Origin: Congregibacter brevis
GTDB lineage: Bacteria > Pseudomonadota > Gammaproteobacteria > Pseudomonadales > Halieaceae
DNA: 64,000 nt
Reading direction: 5' to 3'
NCBI RefSeq assembly: GCF_045689245.1
Contig: NZ_CP136865.1
Location: 2,108,001-2,172,000 of the forward strand
The notes under the pieces are model-generated. The model made no database searches and had not been told where the DNA came from. It saw only the letters and a list, made by a program, of their open reading frames with translations. The position numbers and the translations under genes were made by a program. Of this stretch, positions 9,067 through 17,905 are shown one piece after another. The stretch's first letter is position 1, and every line of letters starts with the position of its first letter.

Positions 9067-10463
9067 AGCGAAGGACTTTGTATGGGGTCAATAACTTTGC
9101 CGGGGTTAAGTATCCCCAGGGGGTCCATGGCTGCTTTCAGAGTCTGCATGAGGCGAATCTCGGTCTCGGAGCGGGATAAATGAAGATATGGTTTCTTTTC
9201 AAGTCCAATGCCGTGTTCTGCAGACACTGATCCGCCGATGCTTTCCAGGGGTTGATACACAGCATGTTCTATCGTTTTCCGGTGCTGCTGGGCCTTCCCA
9301 TCAGGAGTCTGCACGATGATGTGAAGATTCCCATCCCCCAGGTGTCCAAAAATCCAGCAAACGCTGTCTTCGAGTTGCGCCTCCAAAGAAGACTTTACTC
9401 CAGCCGTGTAGCTCTCCATTGCTGATACCGGGAGAGATACGTCGAAGATAACAGGGGGGCCATCCCGAAACGTTTGCTCGACGTCATCGCGGATCGCCCA
9501 CAGGTTTTGTCGCTCTGTAGACGACTTTGCAACGATGGCGTCGACGATCAACCCATCCTCAAGAGCACTCTCGAGGGCCATTTCAAAACGTCGCTCGTCC
9601 AATTCCTGATTGCTGCCCTGCGCCTCGATGAGCGCATAGTAGGGATACTCTGAAGGCAGAGGACGCCGATTCTTGGCAGGAGCTTCCGTGACGAGACTGT
9701 AGAAGTTTTTCCATAGCACTTCGTAGGCAGAAAGGGCGCCGCCCAGCTCTCGATCCGCATGCTTCAGCATTTTGGGTACCGACTCAAAACTATTGAACGC
9801 CACGAAGGCTATGTTCTCTGAACTAGGAGCCTCTCGGAGTCGCAGGACCAGTCGTGTAATGACGCCCAGGGTGCCCTCGGTACCCAAAAAGAGTTGCTTG
9901 AGGTCGTAGCCGGCATTGTTCTTGATAAGGTGATTCATCGACGAGACTACTGTGCCGTCGGCTAATACAGCCTCTAGCCCCAGCACCATATCGCGCATCA
10001 TTCCGTAGCGGATCACCCGATTACCACCTGCATTGGTCGCGGCGTTGCCGCCGACCGTCGCGGTTCCTCTGCCACCGAGATCCAAAGGAAAGAAAAGATC
10101 ATGCTCCTCGGCAGATTCCTGCACCGTTTGGAGTGTCACGCCTGCTTCAACAGTCGCCGTCCGTTGCAAGGGGTCGATGCTTTCGATGCTTCGCATGCGC
10201 TCAAGCGAGAGTATGAGTTGATCGGGCGAGGCATCCGCGCCATGGACAAGCCCCGTCAATCCACCTTGGGAAACAACGGAGACCTTGTGTTTGCTGCAGA
10301 GCTTCAAAACCTTAGAGACTTCCTCGGTGCTTCTAGGCCTTGCAATAGCGAGGGCGCACAAAGCATCGCTCCGCCAGACACCGGCGGCTCGCCCGGTAAC
10401 ATCTGAGCCTGTTAGGAGACCACCCGGGCTCAGAGCGTCATCTAACTCTTCAAGCAGATTCAT
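9063..10463 (-). CDS. FAD-linked 2-hydroxyacid oxidase/dehydrogenase (GlcD-like)
   Basis: A 466-residue flavoprotein. The PCMH-type FAD-binding domain spans about residues 35-215 (SQGGLTGLVHGA, GGNAATNAGGN) and the FAD-oxidase C-terminal domain the remainder, with HLGDGNLH and SAEHGIGLEKK supplying metal and substrate histidines. The family includes GlcD, D-lactate and D-2-hydroxyglutarate dehydrogenases; its length and single-chain form fit the last two best. No glcE or glcF neighbours are present. It is the first gene of a two-gene unit with the MscS channel and diverges from the aminotransferase. Confidence 0.82.
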   Translation of the reverse strand: MNLLEELDDALSPGGLLTGSDVTGRAAGVWRSDALCALAIARPRSTEEVSKVLKLCSKHKVSVVSQGGLTGLVHGADASPDQLILSLERMRSIESIDPLQRTATVEAGVTLQTVQESAEEHDLFFPLDLGGRGTATVGGNAATNAGGNRVIRYGMMRDMVLGLEAVLADGTVVSSMNHLIKNNAGYDLKQLFLGTEGTLGVITRLVLRLREAPSSENIAFVAFNSFESVPKMLKHADRELGGALSAYEVLWKNFYSLVTEAPAKNRRPLPSEYPYYALIEAQGSNQELDERRFEMALESALEDGLIVDAIVAKSSTERQNLWAIRDDVEQTFRDGPPVIFDVSLPVSAMESYTAGVKSSLEAQLEDSVCWIFGHLGDGNLHIIVQTPDGKAQQHRKTIEHAVYQPLESIGGSVSAEHGIGLEKKPYLHLSRSETEIRLMQTLKAAMDPLGILNPGKVIDPIQSPSL

Positions 10464-10652
10464 TATGCGTTTCCCGAAACATCGTCTCTAAGCACGAGCC
10501 TTAACCTTAGGTCCCTCGCTGTCCGTTTCAAAGCAACTTGGCTCAATTGCAGATACCGAGGGTTCAGTCTACTACGAGTCCCATAGCTCTTATGCACATT
10601 TGCTACTAATAGCTGTTGTATCCTCTGCTTATTCAAGCAACGCAGACAAATC
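10464..10652. promoter_or_regulatory. Divergent promoter region, GlcD-like / YbdL-like
   Basis: A 189-base spacer between diverging genes. A sequence ending in GCAGACAAATC precedes the plus-strand ATG, and no strong Shine-Dalgarno sequence is visible. I see no clear operator repeat. Confidence 0.35.
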
Positions 10653-11804
10653 ATGAGTGCTCCGCTGATAAGCAAGCTGCCTCGAGTCGGGACGACTATT
10701 TTTACCCGCATGTCGGGTTTGGCACAGGCGCACAACGCCTTGAACCTCTCTCAAGGTTTTCCGGACTTTTCTCCACCCGAGGGGCTGGCTCAGGCGCTGG
10801 GTGAACACGCTATGAGAGGTCATAATCAGTATGCGCCCATGGCGGGCCTTCCGCGCTTACGCGAAGCGATCGCTGGGCAGTTGGCATTGCATCGGAATGT
10901 GGCGGTGGATGCGGATACGGAGATTACTGTTGTCCCTGGGGCGACCGAGAGTATTTTTTGCGCGATCACCGCTGTGGTGACGCCGGGTGACGAAGTCATT
11001 GTGCTCGATCCCGTCTATGACAGCTATGAGCCTGCGGTAGAACTTGCGGGAGGACGCACAGTGCATGTGCCCTTAAGGGCGGGGTCCTTCGACATTGACT
11101 GGGTAAAAGTAGAAAAAGCGATCACCAAGCGTACAAAGCTGTTCATGCTCAATAGTCCTCACAATCCCTGCGGAAGCGCTGTATCGGCTAAAGATTTGGA
11201 TATTCTTGGGGAGCTTGCGCAGAAACACGGTTTCCTTGTTTGCAGTGATGAGGTGTATGAGCATCTGGTTTATGACGGGCGCAAGCACTGCAGTGTGCTG
11301 CAGCATCCGGTGCTAAGAAGCAGGAGTTTTGCACACTTTTCCTTTGGCAAGACCCTTAGTGTAACGGGATGGAAGACGGGCTATTGTGTTGCGCCACCGG
11401 AGTTAACCAGGGAGCTAAGAAAAGTACATCAGTACGTAGCTTTTGTAGCGGTAACGCCTGTTCAGCACGCCTTGGCGGATTTTCTGGAAACCCAGCCCGA
11501 TTATCCCTCGAGTCTCGCGGGTGACTATCAGCGCCGTAGAGATCTTTTTATAACAGCTCTCTCTGGCTCAAGGTTCTCTTGGACACCGGCTGCGGGGAGC
11601 TATTTTCAATTGCTGGATTACAGCGACATCAGTGACGAAGCTGATACAGAGCTAAGCGAACGTTGGACACGAGAGTTAGGTGTCGCCTCCATCCCTGTAT
11701 CGGTGTTTTACGAAACGCCACCAGAGCAGCGTGTTTTACGTTTCTGTTTTGCAAAGTCAGACGAAGTGCTGCTGGAGGCAGCGGAGCGATTATGCGCGAT
11801 TTAA
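10653..11804 (+). CDS. ybdL: Methionine/glutamine-type aminotransferase (YbdL-like)
   Basis: A 383-residue fold-type I PLP aminotransferase. The PLP lysine is K233 in SFGKTLSVTGWK, the substrate-carboxylate region is NSPHNPCG (167-174), and the phosphate-binding segment begins VPGATESIF. It resembles E. coli YbdL and kynurenine aminotransferase/glutamine transaminase K. The next gene, an omega-amidase, overlaps it by 13 bp. The two enzymes are known to work in sequence: glutamine donates its amino group to a keto acid such as 4-methylthio-2-oxobutanoate, and the amidase hydrolyses the 2-oxoglutaramate formed, pulling the reaction forward. Confidence 0.86.
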   Translation: MSAPLISKLPRVGTTIFTRMSGLAQAHNALNLSQGFPDFSPPEGLAQALGEHAMRGHNQYAPMAGLPRLREAIAGQLALHRNVAVDADTEITVVPGATESIFCAITAVVTPGDEVIVLDPVYDSYEPAVELAGGRTVHVPLRAGSFDIDWVKVEKAITKRTKLFMLNSPHNPCGSAVSAKDLDILGELAQKHGFLVCSDEVYEHLVYDGRKHCSVLQHPVLRSRSFAHFSFGKTLSVTGWKTGYCVAPPELTRELRKVHQYVAFVAVTPVQHALADFLETQPDYPSSLAGDYQRRRDLFITALSGSRFSWTPAAGSYFQLLDYSDISDEADTELSERWTRELGVASIPVSVFYETPPEQRVLRFCFAKSDEVLLEAAERLCAI

Positions 11805-12580
11805 GAGTGACCTTAGTGCAACAAGCTTTGGTGTGGGAAGACCCTGTAGCTAACCGAGAGAATTTGGCCAGAGTGCTACACGCGGCCAAGCTACAAACAG
11901 ATCTCATCTTGCTGCCTGAAATGTTTACCACGGGCTTTTCTATGAACGCAGAGGCTAACGGGGAGCCGGCGGGCGGCGAGACGCAAGATTGGTTGCAGTC
12001 TCAAGCACGGATCTTTGACTGCGCGATTGCGGGTTCGGTGGCGACACGGGATCACGGCGGCGTCTTTAACAGACTGCTGTTTGCGACTCCCGATCGTGTT
12101 GAGACCTATGACAAGCGTCACTTGTTTCGTATGGCGGGAGAGCACAACCACTATGCTTCGGGGAATAAGCGCGTCGTTTTAGAATGGCGTGACTGGAGAA
12201 TAAAGCCCGAGATCTGCTACGACTTACGTTTTCCGGTGTTTAGCCGCAATCGAGATGATTATGACTTGTTGTTTTTCGTGGCGAACTGGCCGTCAGCCAG
12301 AGCGCACCACTGGCGGGCACTTTTGCAGGCGCGTGCTATCGAAAACCTGGCCTGTGTGGTCGGCGTGAACAGGGTAGGGGTAGATGGAAATGCCCTGGAG
12401 TATAGCGGTGACAGCATGGCCTTTGATCAGCACGGATCAGTGCTTCTGGATTTAGGCTCTCACGCTGCGGTGGAAACAGTGTGCTTCAGCGCCGCGGCAC
12501 TCATGGATTATCGAGATGCGTTTCCTACGGCGCTGGATGCGGACCGCTTCACAGTGGAGCTGGAAGCGGTAGGGGAATAA
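11792..12580 (+). CDS. yafV: Omega-amidase YafV (nitrilase superfamily)
   Basis: A 262-residue carbon-nitrogen hydrolase. The Glu-Lys-Cys triad is visible: E43 in LLPEMFTTGF, K108 in YDKRHLFRM and C142 in EICYDLRFP. The frame is open further upstream, but the ATG at 11792, preceded by GGAGG in the end of the aminotransferase gene, gives a normal N-terminus (MRDLRVTLVQ). It hydrolyses 2-oxoglutaramate (and 2-oxosuccinamate) to the 2-oxo acid and ammonia. The 13 bp overlap with the aminotransferase supports a glutamine transaminase/omega-amidase pair for methionine salvage or keto-acid repair. Confidence 0.86.
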   Translation: MRDLRVTLVQQALVWEDPVANRENLARVLHAAKLQTDLILLPEMFTTGFSMNAEANGEPAGGETQDWLQSQARIFDCAIAGSVATRDHGGVFNRLLFATPDRVETYDKRHLFRMAGEHNHYASGNKRVVLEWRDWRIKPEICYDLRFPVFSRNRDDYDLLFFVANWPSARAHHWRALLQARAIENLACVVGVNRVGVDGNALEYSGDSMAFDQHGSVLLDLGSHAAVETVCFSAAALMDYRDAFPTALDADRFTVELEAVGE

Positions 12581-13081
12581 CTTGCCGGTGAGATCCACTG
12601 TTGGTGGACGCACCTGCGATCTCGTAAGCAGCTGCTAATGGCCGAAGTTATTTCGGCGTTACTGCTGATACGGGTCGGTTCTGCAGTAGATGGCATGAGG
12701 GATCTCCAAGGTGCGTGCAATAAGGCACCAAGTCACAGGTTTTGAGGCACTCGGAGTATTTCTCACCAAATGCACGGGTTTGCGGCGGAGGGGTACGTCG
12801 CACGGGTAGATCTAAAAGAGTCACAATGTCCATGCCTCGACATTAGCGTCACTCGTCTACGCGTTCACCTGCGATAAAGACAAAGCGCGAAATTGATCAC
12901 ACTTTCGCGCTGCTTAATTCCTGGTTGTGAAGGGGGTCACACTATGTATTTGGCATGCTCACAACAAAGATCCCGCGTTCAAGAGAACTCTGCTCTGAAT
13001 GAGGAACCTGCGCATGGGCCGTTCCCAAACCAAGGGCAACAAGCCCAGAATAGAAAGCCGCCGTCGACGGCCAAAAGTTGG
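12581..13081. other. 501-bp intergenic region with inverted repeat and small-ORF candidates
   Basis: Convergent space between yafV and glpV with no recognised gene. It holds a perfect 9-bp inverted repeat (AGCGCGAAA at 12884-12892, TTTCGCGCT at 12903-12911). Two short plus-strand frames follow, each with its own Shine-Dalgarno-like sequence. One starts ATG 12944 after GAAGGGGG and the other ATG 13014 after GAGGAA. A GGTGC/GCACC hairpin lies near 12710-12730. Several reading frames are open but none has recognisable protein content. Confidence 0.45.
12884..12911. repeat. Perfect 9-bp inverted repeat (hairpin or operator)
   Basis: AGCGCGAAA and TTTCGCGCT flank a 10-base loop containing the short palindrome TGATCA. 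As RNA this is a stable stem without a following T-run. As DNA it is a possible dyad operator or the 5' element of a small RNA. Confidence 0.5.
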
Positions 13082-13118
13082 TCATCCCTCAGCCCAGACT
13101 TTAATGAGTTCGTCATAA
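13014..13118 (+). CDS. Candidate small basic protein (34 aa), speculative
   Basis: The frame runs from ATG 13014 to TAA 13118 and has GAGGAA nine bases upstream. The product begins MGRSQTKGNKPRIESRRRR and is rich in Arg, Lys and Ser, with no hydrophobic segment. It overlaps the 3' end of glpV on the opposite strand by 37 bases. Small Arg-rich products of this kind can be ribosome- or nucleic-acid-associated, but I do not recognise a family and chance is a real alternative. Confidence 0.25.
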   Translation: MGRSQTKGNKPRIESRRRRPKVGHPSAQTLMSSS

Positions 13119-14836
13119 GGAACGGTTTCGCCTTGGGGTTTTTCGTTAGCAAGCTTTGCTTTCGGGGCTCCCGGCTGGTCAAACCAGTACTGATTATCCC
13201 GAGGCTCGTTTAGTGCGGGTCCGCACTCCCCAAGCACACCGTGTTGCTCGAGACGGCCCATAATACGGTCTTGCTGTTCAGCGAGGGTGTCCATAGCGAC
13301 CTGTGGTGTTACCTCCCCACTTACTGCGTTCGCTACGTTTGCCCACCATAGCTGAGCTAGCTTGGGGTAATCGGGAACGTTGGTCCCTGTGGGTGTCCAT
13401 AAGGTTCTCGCGGGACTCCGATAGAACTCAACAAGGCCTCCCAGTTTCGGAGCAAGATCTGTCATCGCTTGGGCATCCAGATCAGATTTGCGAATGGGAG
13501 TCAGGCCTACCAGAGTCTTCTTCAGCGACACTGTTTTTGCAGTGACGAACTGTGCGTAAAGCCACGCCGCTTTGCGTCTCTCCAATGGTGTGCTCTTGAG
13601 TAAAGTCCAGGATCCTGTGTCCTGATAACCCAGCTTCATTCCCTCGCTCCAGTAAGGACCATGAGGCGAAGGCGCCATGCGCCATTTTGGAGTGCCGTCT
13701 TCATTAACCACCGCTAACTCAGGTTTGATCATGTCCGCGGTAAATGTCGTGTACCAGAATATTTGCTGCGCGATGTGCCCTTGCGCTGGAACAGGCCCTG
13801 CCTCGGAGAAAGTCATGCCACCCGCTTCCGGAGGGGCAAAGCGCCTCAGCCAGTCCATGTACTTTGATAGCGCGTAGACGGCAGCTGGGCCGTTAGTGGC
13901 GCCACCGCGGCTGACGCTGGAGCCCACGGGCCTACAATCCTCAACACGTATTCCCCACTCGTCTACGGGCAAGCCATTGGGGATTCCCGCGTCGCCAGCT
14001 CCCGCCATGGAGAGCCAAGCGTCGGTAAAGCGCCATCCCAATGAGGGGTCTTTTTTGCCGTAATCCATGTGGCCGTATACGCGTTCGCCGTCGATCTCTT
14101 TCACGTGCGCACTGAAGAACTCAGCAATATCTTCATAGGCAGACCAATTCACCGGAACGCCGAGAGGGTAGCCATAGATCATTTCGAACTGTTCCTGAAT
14201 AGCCGGCGTTGTAAACCAGTCGTAGCGGAACCAGTAAAGGTTAGCGAATTGTTGATCCGGGAGCTGGTAGATTTTTCCGTCGGGACCAGTGGTAAAGCTG
14301 ATACCAATAAAGTCTTGCAGATCTAAGGTGGGGGAGGTCACCGCTGCACCGTCGCCTGCCATGAAGTCAGTGAGCGGAACCACATAACCATAGCGAGCAT
14401 GAGTGCCAATTAAGTCAGAGTCGTTGACGTACGCATCGTAGACGTTTTCGCCGGTTTGCATTTGAGTCTGCAGTTTCTCGATGACATCGCCTTCCTGAAT
14501 GAGGTCGTGAGTGACCTTGATGCCAGTAATGTCGAAAAACGCTTTAGTGAGCTGCGTGCTTTCGTATTCGTGAGTCGTCAGACTTTCTGAGGCGACGTTA
14601 ATCGACATTCCTCGCAGGTCTTTTGCTGCGGCCGTGAACCAGGCCATCTCCGCGAGTTGCTCGTCGCGGGAGAGCGTTGAGGGTTGGAATTCGTCAACCC
14701 AATCCGCCGCGTTGGCGATAAAGTCCGCCGGAGAACTAACGGGAGCGTCGGTGGCTTGGTCAGAGCATCCTGCAAGGTTGCCTGCGAAGAGAACGACGAA
14801 CGATGTAACCGCGGTGAAGAAGTGCGAAGTTTTCAC
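13082..14836 (-). CDS. glpV: Glycerol ABC transporter substrate-binding protein (GlpV-like)
   Basis: A 584-residue extracellular solute-binding protein. The N-terminus is an export signal with a lipoprotein-like box, VLFAGNLAGC, so it is probably anchored in the periplasm. The large size and the sequence YTTFTADMIKPELAV with YWSEGMKLGYQDTGSWTLL are typical of the binding protein that accompanies DUF2160 importers, known as glycerol transporters in rhizobia (GlpSTPQUV). It is the last gene of the minus-strand operon. No glpK, glpD or regulator is in the operon, so the substrate is inferred from the family only and other polyols are possible. Confidence 0.8.
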   Translation of the reverse strand: MKTSHFFTAVTSFVVLFAGNLAGCSDQATDAPVSSPADFIANAADWVDEFQPSTLSRDEQLAEMAWFTAAAKDLRGMSINVASESLTTHEYESTQLTKAFFDITGIKVTHDLIQEGDVIEKLQTQMQTGENVYDAYVNDSDLIGTHARYGYVVPLTDFMAGDGAAVTSPTLDLQDFIGISFTTGPDGKIYQLPDQQFANLYWFRYDWFTTPAIQEQFEMIYGYPLGVPVNWSAYEDIAEFFSAHVKEIDGERVYGHMDYGKKDPSLGWRFTDAWLSMAGAGDAGIPNGLPVDEWGIRVEDCRPVGSSVSRGGATNGPAAVYALSKYMDWLRRFAPPEAGGMTFSEAGPVPAQGHIAQQIFWYTTFTADMIKPELAVVNEDGTPKWRMAPSPHGPYWSEGMKLGYQDTGSWTLLKSTPLERRKAAWLYAQFVTAKTVSLKKTLVGLTPIRKSDLDAQAMTDLAPKLGGLVEFYRSPARTLWTPTGTNVPDYPKLAQLWWANVANAVSGEVTPQVAMDTLAEQQDRIMGRLEQHGVLGECGPALNEPRDNQYWFDQPGAPKAKLANEKPQGETVPYDELIKVWAEG

Positions 14837-14880
14837 GATGATTGCTTACCCTGACTGCTCGAGCGCTCAGTATAAAGAGC

Positions 14881-15153
14881 TTAGCCCCAGCGCATAAGTA
14901 GCGCGGCCCAAACCGCTGAGAGAGCCGACGCGACGACAAGTCCGTCCGTAAGCAGACCAAGCCACAGCAGATGGATAAAAGCGGCGCTAAGGAGGCTGAT
15001 GAAAAACCGATCGCCGCGGGTTGTCGCGAAAGGTAAGAAGCCGCTTTCACGGACAGTGGGGCGAAGGAGCTCCCAAACAGTGAGAATCACAAGCCCTGTT
15101 GCGATGCTTCCAAAGAAGATTGCCGTTGGCGTCGTCCACGCCATCCAGCTCAT
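14881..15153 (-). CDS. glpU: DUF2160 small membrane protein of the glycerol ABC importer
   Basis: A 90-residue protein with about three hydrophobic helices, beginning MSWMAWTTPTAIFFGSIATG. DUF2160 is found almost only inside glycerol-type ABC operons between the second permease and the binding protein, as here. Its role in transport is not known; an accessory membrane subunit is likely. The ATG overlaps the TGA of the upstream permease (ATGA, 15150-15153), which fixes this start. The frame is open far upstream, but that part only shadows the permease gene. I assign the symbol from memory of the rhizobial operon. Confidence 0.8.
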   Translation of the reverse strand: MSWMAWTTPTAIFFGSIATGLVILTVWELLRPTVRESGFLPFATTRGDRFFISLLSAAFIHLLWLGLLTDGLVVASALSAVWAALLMRWG

Positions 15154-15974
15154 GACACTCGTCCCAGAGCGAAGCCCTTTACCAGGTCCTTGCGCACGAA
15201 CCAGACCACCAAGACCCCCGGCAGTACCGTTAGAACCCCGGCAGCGGCCAGCACCCCCCAGTCTATACCCGAGGCACTGACGGTTCTGGTCATCACGACC
15301 ACGATTGGTTTTGACGACGCTCCGGACAATGTGCGAGCCAGGAGGAGTTCCACCCAACTGAACATAAAGCAGAAGAACAGCGTCACACCAATGGCACCGC
15401 GATTGATCGGTAGAAACACACGCACAAAAAAGTACAGAAAACTGTGTCCATCGATCTGTGCCATTTCGTCGAGCTCTGTGGGCACGCCCGAGAAGAAACC
15501 TTCCAGAATCCAAACAGACAGAGGCACAGTAAAAAGGCAATGTGCCAGTGCGACGGCAAGGGGTGTATCGAACAGACCGATGGCAGAATAGAGCTGAAAA
15601 AACGGTAGAAGAAACACTGCCGGCGGTGCCATCCGATTTGTCAGAAGCCAAAAGAACAGCTGTTTGTCACCAAGGAATCGGTAGCGAGAAAACGCATAAG
15701 CAGCAGGGATAGCCACGGCCAGGGAGATTAGCGTATTGATAGATACATAACTTAAGGAGTTGATGAAACCCTCATACCAAACCGGATTGGAAAAAATCTC
15801 GGCAAAGTTTGCCAGCGTTGTTGTCGGGGGAAGGAAGGAAAAATCGCCTACGATATCGGCGTTGCTACGCAGCGACATGGACAGTAGCCAGTAGAGCGGC
15901 AGTAACAGATACACACCGTAGAGGATGAGTATCCCGCGGCTGATCCCCAGTCTATTTGTCGTCGGCCTATTCAT
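15150..15974 (-). CDS. glpQ: Glycerol ABC transporter permease (GlpQ-like)
   Basis: A 274-residue inner-membrane permease of the MalG/CUT1 type with about six membrane segments. The cytoplasmic EAA loop that docks the ATPase is present around ELDEMAQIDGHSFLYFF. The start is the ATG at 15974, which overlaps the end of glpP by 8 bp and gives MNRPTTNRLGISRG; the frame's upstream extension is in glpP coding sequence. It pairs with GlpP to make the channel. Confidence 0.85.
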   Translation of the reverse strand: MNRPTTNRLGISRGILILYGVYLLLPLYWLLSMSLRSNADIVGDFSFLPPTTTLANFAEIFSNPVWYEGFINSLSYVSINTLISLAVAIPAAYAFSRYRFLGDKQLFFWLLTNRMAPPAVFLLPFFQLYSAIGLFDTPLAVALAHCLFTVPLSVWILEGFFSGVPTELDEMAQIDGHSFLYFFVRVFLPINRGAIGVTLFFCFMFSWVELLLARTLSGASSKPIVVVMTRTVSASGIDWGVLAAAGVLTVLPGVLVVWFVRKDLVKGFALGRVS

Positions 15975-16836
15975 CGTCGCTACGCACCACGCTTGTATAG
16001 AAAATCCAGCAAAACAAGAGAATGAATAGAAAGTAAACCACGGAGAATGCGGCTGCAGGCCCAAGATCAAACTGACCTACGGCCATAGTCGCCAGATGTT
16101 GGCTAAGCATCGTAGTTGCGTTCCCGGGACCACCTCCGGTCAGTACAAAGGGCTCTGTATAGATCATAAAGCTGTCCATGAGCCGAAGGAGTACGCCGAT
16201 GATCAATACTCCACGCAGTCTTGGTAACTCCACGTAGCGAAAGACCTGCCAGCGATTTGCGCCATCTAGCTCCGCGGCCTGATAGAAGGGTCCCGGGATA
16301 GACGTCAGTCCCGCAAAGGACAGCAATGCAATGAGGGATGTCCAGTGCCAGACATCCATCGCGACGAGAGTAAGCCAGGCGTGCAGCGGCTCAGCGGTGT
16401 AGTTATAGTTGATCCCAAGAGCATTGATGCTCCACCCTAGGAGCCCAATGTCGGACCGGGCAAACACCTGCCAAATGGTGCCCACAACATTCCATGGTAT
16501 GAGAAGAGGTATGGCCAAAAGTATCAGTATGAGTGAGGTAAAACGACTGTCTTTGGGTATCCCTTTTGCGACGGCCACACCCAGGGGTACCTCGATGGCT
16601 AATATGGTGAGGCTGAAGGCCACTTGTCGAAGGAAGGCCTCTATAAAGCGCGGATCGTTCAGTGTCTCCCGGTACCACTCAAAACCCACGAAGAATCGAG
16701 CGTTGAAATCGAGGATGTCCTGTACGGAGTAGTTCACGACTGTCATCAGCGGGATCGCCGCGCTGAACGCCACTACCAAGAGCACCGGAAGTACCCCCAG
16801 CCATGCTCGATTGTTTTGTGGTTTAAAGGAACTCAA
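15967..16836 (-). CDS. glpP: Glycerol ABC transporter permease (GlpP-like)
   Basis: A 289-residue inner-membrane permease of the MalF/UgpA type. The first helix is near residues 12-35, five more follow, and the EAA motif lies around YQAAELDGANRWQVFRYVELP. It is encoded between glpT, which it overlaps by 14 bp, and glpQ, which it overlaps by 8 bp. Such tight overlaps indicate coupled synthesis of the subunits. Confidence 0.86.
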   Translation of the reverse strand: MSSFKPQNNRAWLGVLPVLLVVAFSAAIPLMTVVNYSVQDILDFNARFFVGFEWYRETLNDPRFIEAFLRQVAFSLTILAIEVPLGVAVAKGIPKDSRFTSLILILLAIPLLIPWNVVGTIWQVFARSDIGLLGWSINALGINYNYTAEPLHAWLTLVAMDVWHWTSLIALLSFAGLTSIPGPFYQAAELDGANRWQVFRYVELPRLRGVLIIGVLLRLMDSFMIYTEPFVLTGGGPGNATTMLSQHLATMAVGQFDLGPAAAFSVVYFLFILLFCWIFYTSVVRSDDE

Positions 16837-17905
16837 TGTCTCTTACCTTACGCTGACCGTTGTAACCAACGCAGCGTGTCAGCTGTACCTTTAAGCGATC
16901 CCCGGCCTTAAGCGTGCTTTCTGGGATTTCGCCCTGTATGGCTATTTCTCCGTGTGCGGTGGCCAGGGTGATTAATCCAAAGGGCTTTCCCTGTTGCGCT
17001 CCCTGTATGCGAGTGCGCAACACTCTGCCCGTGATGGCACCCGCGATGACGCCCCCGGTAGAAGTCGCCCCGGGGGCGTCGGCCTCCGCGCCTTCCAAAA
17101 AGCCCGGAGCCACCCACTCGGGACGAAAACCTGCGCGTTCCACGCCGCTGATTCCCAGTGCTTCCGCGGGTAGAAAGTTCATTCCCGGGCTACCCACAAA
17201 GTGCCCGACAAACTCATGAGTGGGAGATGAATACAGCTCTTGGGGAGTGCCTGTTTGCACGATGCCGCCAGCGGAGAGTATGGAGACTCGGTCAGCAAAG
17301 GTAAGGGCTTCTGTCTGATCGTGGGTCACGTAGATCATGGTGACTTTTAGATCGGCTTGCACCCGACGTAGGGTCTGACGCAAGCGCCACTTTGTCCGCG
17401 GCTCGACCGCGGTGAGAGGCTCATCTAAAAGAACCATACTGACATCCGGCCAAGCCAGGGCTTTACCCACAGCAACCAACTGCTTTTGGAAAAGCGAGAG
17501 AGTCGCCGGCTTTCGGGCACGAATGTCGTCAATTTCCAGCTCTTTACAGATGTAATCTATTCGTTGGGAAATCAGTGTTGCGTCTGCTTTACGTGTCTTG
17601 AGCGGAAAAGCCAGATTCTCAGCTACGCTTAAGGACTCGTATAACACGGGGAACTGAAAAACCTGAGCAACATTCCTCCGTCTCCCGGAAAGTTCAGATA
17701 CGTCTTCGCCGTCGAAGCAAAGACTGCCGGTGGTGGGCACCAAAAGTCCCGACAAAATATTCAGCAGTGTGGTTTTTCCTGCGCCGCTGGCACCGAGGAG
17801 AGCATGAGCTTCACCATTGGCAATCTCGAGGTTGAGATTAGCCAACGTTTCGTCTGTCGCGCCGGGATATCTAAAACTCAAATCGTTGAGGCTGATATCC
17901 GCCAT
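16823..17905 (-). CDS. glpT: Glycerol ABC transporter ATPase (GlpT-like), non-canonical signature
   Basis: A 360-residue ABC ATPase. Walker A is GASGAGKT (38-45), Walker B ends in MVLLDEP with Glu162, and the switch histidine is His195 in YVTHDQTEA. The signature that should read LSGGQ is LSLFQKQ (136-142), so this subunit cannot offer a normal signature to its partner. A regulatory OB-type tail covers about residues 235-360. The gene order places it with GlpS as a heterodimer. Its ATG shares one base with the glpS stop (TGATG). As I recall, a degenerate signature is usual in this subfamily rather than a mutation. Confidence 0.85.
   Translation of the reverse strand: MADISLNDLSFRYPGATDETLANLNLEIANGEAHALLGASGAGKTTLLNILSGLLVPTTGSLCFDGEDVSELSGRRRNVAQVFQFPVLYESLSVAENLAFPLKTRKADATLISQRIDYICKELEIDDIRARKPATLSLFQKQLVAVGKALAWPDVSMVLLDEPLTAVEPRTKWRLRQTLRRVQADLKVTMIYVTHDQTEALTFADRVSILSAGGIVQTGTPQELYSSPTHEFVGHFVGSPGMNFLPAEALGISGVERAGFRPEWVAPGFLEGAEADAPGATSTGGVIAGAITGRVLRTRIQGAQQGKPFGLITLATAHGEIAIQGEIPESTLKAGDRLKVQLTRCVGYNGQRKVRDIEFL

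Noticed and set aside
12648..12833. 61-residue Cys-containing minus-strand frame between yafV and glpV
   Set aside because: No ribosome-binding site or recognisable family. It lies in a region where several frames are open by chance.
12893..13213. 106-residue plus-strand frame over the intergenic region and the glpV 3' end
   Set aside because: It overlaps glpV by 132 bases and has low-complexity, Gln/Ser/Pro-rich content. Only the internal ATG with a Shine-Dalgarno sequence is mentioned as a candidate.
15154..15651. Upstream extension of the DUF2160 frame to 256 residues
   Set aside because: The extra part is the permease gene read in another frame. The ATGA overlap and the DUF2160 homology begin at 15153.
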